Shown here: in pieces, positions 8,102-10,729 of the stretch | How positions within the stretch are numbered: the first letter of the stretch is position 1 | Layout of the letters: every line of letters starts with the position of its first letter | Assembly (NCBI GenBank): GCA_036274645.1 | Contig: DASUFH010000204.1 | Coordinates: 1-10,729, forward strand | Direction: 5' to 3' | DNA length: 10,729 bases | Source: DASUFH01 sp036274645 | GTDB lineage: Bacteria; Acidobacteriota; Terriglobia; 20CM-2-55-15 | The notes under the pieces: model-generated | Database searches by the model: none | What the model saw: the letters and a program-made list of their open reading frames with translations, nothing else | What the model was told of the DNA's origin: nothing | Translations under genes and position numbers: made by a program

Positions 8102-8263
8102 ATGAAGCCCGCGCGACGCGTACCGCCGTTGCGCCCCGACCTTCAGTTCCAGCGTCATTCCATGCTTCCGAACAAAACCCAGACGCCCGCAGCGCCCACC
8201 ATCAAAGCTGTTCGCGCGCGAACACATTCTGCGGTTGTGTCCCGCCTTCAAAATGAAACCTGA
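8102..8263 (+). CDS. Doubtful 53-residue ORF overlapping the start of the M50 fusion gene
   Basis: The ORF begins ATG at 8102, with GGGAG (8089-8093) 8 nt upstream, and ends in TGA at 8261-8263. The A of the stop is also the A of the next gene's ATG (TGATG), an arrangement typical of translational coupling. A GTG at 8081 would add seven residues. The product is basic (many Arg, one cluster each of Pro and Thr/Ala), has no Cys, no signal peptide and no membrane segment, and resembles no family I know. Third-position GC is about 60%, with no clear coding bias, so it may be chance in GC-rich DNA. If real, its position suggests a leader peptide or a substrate of the downstream protein; that is speculation. 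Confidence 0.25.
   Translation: MKPARRVPPLRPDLQFQRHSMLPNKTQTPAAPTIKAVRARTHSAVVSRLQNET
8209..8224. promoter_or_regulatory. 16-bp perfect palindrome upstream of the M50 fusion gene
   Basis: TGTTCGCGCGCGAACA is a perfect two-fold palindrome ending 38 bp before the ATG at 8263. The AT-bearing ends around a CG core are those of a possible repressor operator. It does not match the LexA box forms known to me (half-site order or spacing is wrong). No convincing -35/-10 pair was found beside it, so the regulator, if any, is unknown. Confidence 0.35.
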
Positions 8264-10653
8264 TGAGCGCAACACTGAATGATCTGACGCCGCCGGCCGC
8301 GCTGCAGGCGCGCATGCGGCCGGATCTGGAGCGCTCCGAACAGCGTCACCAGGGAGTGGCGGTGCTCGTCGTCAAGGATCCCGTCACGCGCCGTTATTTC
8401 CGTTTTACTCAGGCGCAGGCGGCCATTATCGAGCTCATGGACGAGCCGATCGACGCCGAATCGCTCGCTGCAGCCGCGTCCGAACGCCTGGGACGAACGG
8501 TCGCTCCGGCTTCGGTGGAAGCGTTCTTCAAGTCCCTCGAACAGAAACTGCTGCTCGACACGCCGCAGGTTCACGAACTGCTGGAGGTCATGCGCGGCCA
8601 GAAACGCAAGGACCGCAACTTTCTGTACTGGCAGCTGGCCTCGATCGATCCGGAGCGCGCATTCGCATGGTTGATCCCGCGAACCCGCTGGGCCTTTCGC
8701 CCGGCTTTTCACGTCCTGGGAGTGACCGCCATTTTGTGCGGCTTCGCCATTCTCTTTTCCAACTGGGACCGGCTTGCGGCCGCCGCCCCGAAGCTGCTGA
8801 GCGTTTATGGTCTCGCCCTGGTCTTCCCGGTCGTGTTTTCCGTCATCACCATTCACGAGTTTTCACACGGACTGACCTGCTGCCATTTCGGGGGCAAGGT
8901 TCACGAAATCGGGTTCATGCTCATCTACTTTCAACCCGCGTTCTATTGCGACGTCAGCGATTCATGGCTTTTTCCATCGCGGCGCAATCGCATGTGGGTA
9001 ACGTTTGCCGGAGGGTACGCTCAATTCATTGTCTGGGGACTGTGCGCAATTGTGTGGCGGATCACCGATCCCGACACGTTGATCAACCATGTGACCATGA
9101 TCGTTCTCGTCTATTCCGGCGTGCAATCTCTGGTGAACTTCAATCCGTTGATCAAGCTGGATGGATACTACATGCTGAGTGATTACCTGGAAATTCCGAA
9201 TCTGCGGGCCAAGGCGGCCAAAGCGGTCTGGAGTCGAGTAGCCGGCACAGCCAGGGCTGGAAGCGAAAGCCGGCGGGAAATCCGCGCCCAGTTGATTTAC
9301 GGCGTCCTTGCCATAATCTTCTCGACGAGCCTGCTGCTCTATGTTTACTCCTCTCTGTTGACCTGGGCCACCACCCGTTACCGGCTGGCCGGACTGATTG
9401 GATTTACGATGTTCTCGGCATACACACTTCGGAAGACGGCGTCGGAATCGATCTCGGGAATCCGCGCGTTCGCGACCCGCGCATCGCTGAAGAAGTGGCG
9501 GAATCTACTGATAGCGGCGGGAATCGTCCTGATCTCGCTTGTCGGGCGAATGGAACTGAAGGTTCCGGCCCAATTTCGCATCATTGCCCAGAACGAGTTG
9601 GGCGTAAACGCGGAAACCGACGGTATCGTGTTCGAGATTCTCGTCAAGGAAGGCGACCCGGTAAAGGCCGGCGATCCGCTCGCCAGAATGCGGGACTTCG
9701 AGAAACAGCAGAAGGTCACGGATATCGTCGGGCAGATTGACGCCGGCAAGCGACAACTCGAACTGCTCGTCGAAGGGCCTCGCAAGGAGGACATCGAAGG
9801 CAAGAAGCGCCAGATCGAAACCAAGAACGTCGAACTCGCCAATGCCCGGCATAACACCGAAGAGCGTGACCGCCAGGAGCAGATCCTGGCCGGCAAGAGG
9901 CTGGAACTCGAAAAGGAAGTTGCGGAGGCCAACCGGCAGCGCCAGCTGTGGAACAACGGATTGACGTCCAGGGAAAGCCTCGAACGCGCGGAAAATGCGG
10001 CCCGCGTCCGCAACAGGGACATTGCCGCCACCGAAGCATCGATCCGGTCCATTCAGGAAAAGGCCGACAGCGAAGCGGCCCTCATCGAGAAACAGCTCGG
10101 TGAATTACAGAACGACCTGAAGACCCTTGAAAAGGGAAGCCGGCCTCAGGAGATCCAACGCCAGCAGGCGGAAATCCGGCGGCTGGAAGAACTGCGCGAC
10201 CTCCTCGACCAGGAACTCGCCAAAACTGAGATCCGGTCTCCGATAGACGGCGTGGTTTCCACCCCGCTTATCGCCCAGAAGCTGAATCGTCGCCTTGAAG
10301 CGGGGGACGAGTTTTGCCGGATCGTCGACACCCGCCGCGTCACGGCGGAGATGTCGGTCTCCGAAAAGGAACTCGCCGACGTCAAACTCGGCAATACCGT
10401 CTGGATGAAATTACGGGGATATCCGGACGATGACATTCAGGGCCACGTCGACTTCATCGCGCCGGTCGCGCAAACCGTCGACAACCAGAAGATGGTGGTG
10501 GTCCGCAGCGAAATCACCAACGAAAACCACCTTCTGAAACCCGAAATGACTGGTGTCGCCAAGATCTACTGCGGTGAACGACGCATAGCCGAACTGGCCA
10601 CCCGGCGCCTCTGGAAATGGGTATACATCAACCTGTGGGATTTGCTGCCCTGA
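8263..10653 (+). CDS. PqqD-like / M50 intramembrane metalloprotease / HlyD-type adaptor fusion
   Basis: This 796-residue membrane protein has three parts. Residues about 17-100 resemble PqqD-like winged domains (RRYFRFTQAQAAIIELMDEP, then a C-terminal helix ending KLLLD), which bind leader peptides in RiPP pathways. Residues about 145-425 form a polytopic M50 (site-2 protease) region: hydrophobic segments near 147-167, 180-198, 245-265, 275-293, 344-366, 373-388 and 413-427, zinc motif HEFSH (198-202) and the downstream NPLIKLDGYY (294-303), whose D300 is the likely third zinc ligand. Residues 430-775 are an HlyD-type adaptor: lipoyl half ETDGIVFEILVKEGDPVKAGD, a long charged coiled coil (about 480-655), second lipoyl half EIRSPIDGVVSTPL (656-669) and a beta-barrel. 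Proteins of this type are annotated as putative peptide zinc metalloproteases (YydH-like); export or processing of a peptide across the inner membrane is inferred. The ATG overlaps the stop of a small ORF. Partners, if any, lie past the window. Confidence 0.88.
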   Translation: MSATLNDLTPPAALQARMRPDLERSEQRHQGVAVLVVKDPVTRRYFRFTQAQAAIIELMDEPIDAESLAAAASERLGRTVAPASVEAFFKSLEQKLLLDTPQVHELLEVMRGQKRKDRNFLYWQLASIDPERAFAWLIPRTRWAFRPAFHVLGVTAILCGFAILFSNWDRLAAAAPKLLSVYGLALVFPVVFSVITIHEFSHGLTCCHFGGKVHEIGFMLIYFQPAFYCDVSDSWLFPSRRNRMWVTFAGGYAQFIVWGLCAIVWRITDPDTLINHVTMIVLVYSGVQSLVNFNPLIKLDGYYMLSDYLEIPNLRAKAAKAVWSRVAGTARAGSESRREIRAQLIYGVLAIIFSTSLLLYVYSSLLTWATTRYRLAGLIGFTMFSAYTLRKTASESISGIRAFATRASLKKWRNLLIAAGIVLISLVGRMELKVPAQFRIIAQNELGVNAETDGIVFEILVKEGDPVKAGDPLARMRDFEKQQKVTDIVGQIDAGKRQLELLVEGPRKEDIEGKKRQIETKNVELANARHNTEERDRQEQILAGKRLELEKEVAEANRQRQLWNNGLTSRESLERAENAARVRNRDIAATEASIRSIQEKADSEAALIEKQLGELQNDLKTLEKGSRPQEIQRQQAEIRRLEELRDLLDQELAKTEIRSPIDGVVSTPLIAQKLNRRLEAGDEFCRIVDTRRVTAEMSVSEKELADVKLGNTVWMKLRGYPDDDIQGHVDFIAPVAQTVDNQKMVVVRSEITNENHLLKPEMTGVAKIYCGERRIAELATRRLWKWVYINLWDLLP

Positions 10654-10675
10654 CACGGGGCCATCGAACCCACGC

Positions 10676-10691
10676 AATTTTTTTTAAATTT
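10676..10691 (+). terminator. AT-rich T-run after the fusion gene, possible terminator
   Basis: AATTTTTTTTAAATTT begins 23 bp past the stop and includes an 8-T run (10678-10685). The sequence just before it (GGGGCCATCGAACCC) offers only a GGG/CCC pairing, so the stem is poor. The following bases to the window end stay unusually AT-rich for this genome and could equally be an upstream part of the next gene's promoter. Confidence 0.3.
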
Positions 10692-10729
10692 CCTAGTATT
10701 TTTTCCAGTATCTGCGCCTCTTACCTTGT

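Noticed and set aside
8025..8120. 12-bp direct repeat CCGCGCGACGCG at 8025-8036 and 8109-8120
   Set aside because: Low-complexity CG-rich sequence; two copies in such a GC-rich stretch are not strong evidence of an element or attachment site.
8208..8224. Possible LexA (SOS) box at the palindrome
   Set aside because: CTGT and ACAC are 10 nt apart rather than 8, and the half-sites run GTTC...GAAC, the reverse of the Gram-positive box.
7964..8275. 103-codon minus-strand ORF in the gap before the fusion gene
   Set aside because: Arg-rich, overlaps the end of the cold-shock gene and the start of the fusion gene on the other strand, and shows no motif or ribosome site.

Overview
The window comes from a GC-rich bacterium. 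It reads best as an Acidobacteriota-like or other deep-branching, probably Gram-negative lineage. That is inferred from protein flavour (a GroEL tail of the MPHGH type, a CIRCE-controlled groEL, a large PqqD-like/M50/HlyD membrane fusion), not from a marker gene, so the phylum is tentative. No rRNA, tRNA, CRISPR array, transposase or phage gene was found.

Layout: two divergent blocks meet at about 6335-6375. The left block is on the minus strand and reads, from right to left, rlmI-like 23S rRNA methyltransferase (5162-6334), a small heat-shock protein (4652-5095), clpB (1969-4563) and groEL (20-1666). The right block is on the plus strand and reads queA (6376-7599), a cold-shock protein (7807-8016), a doubtful 53-codon ORF (8102-8263) and a 796-residue PqqD-like/M50/HlyD fusion (8263-10653).

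How it works together: the left block is a protein-quality module made of a holdase (Hsp20), a disaggregase (ClpB) and a foldase (GroEL). Its control appears split. groEL has a sigma70-type promoter butted against a CIRCE operator, so HrcA repression is likely. hsp20 has a near-consensus promoter (TTGACA-N17-TATGAT) with no CIRCE, whose -35 box overlaps the rlmI stop codon. A 13-bp perfect hairpin separates hsp20 from clpB, and a pair of inverted REP-like palindromes lies between clpB and groEL. RlmI and QueA modify rRNA and tRNA. The cold-shock gene has a fully consensus promoter (TTGACA-N16-TATAAT) and a leader of about 94 nt with mutually exclusive pairings around the Shine-Dalgarno.

Most unusual points: (1) queA carries nine in-frame copies of a 21-bp repeat (AEPAAGA x9) inserted in an otherwise normal-length enzyme. 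(2) The last gene fuses a PqqD-like domain, an intramembrane metalloprotease and an HlyD-type adaptor, an architecture associated with export or processing of modified peptides, and a short ORF overlaps its start codon. (3) A REPIN-like palindrome pair lies between clpB and groEL. (4) groEL has no groES beside it and lacks the GGM tail. The genes beyond 10653, which could decide whether the fusion belongs to a peptide system, lie outside the window.
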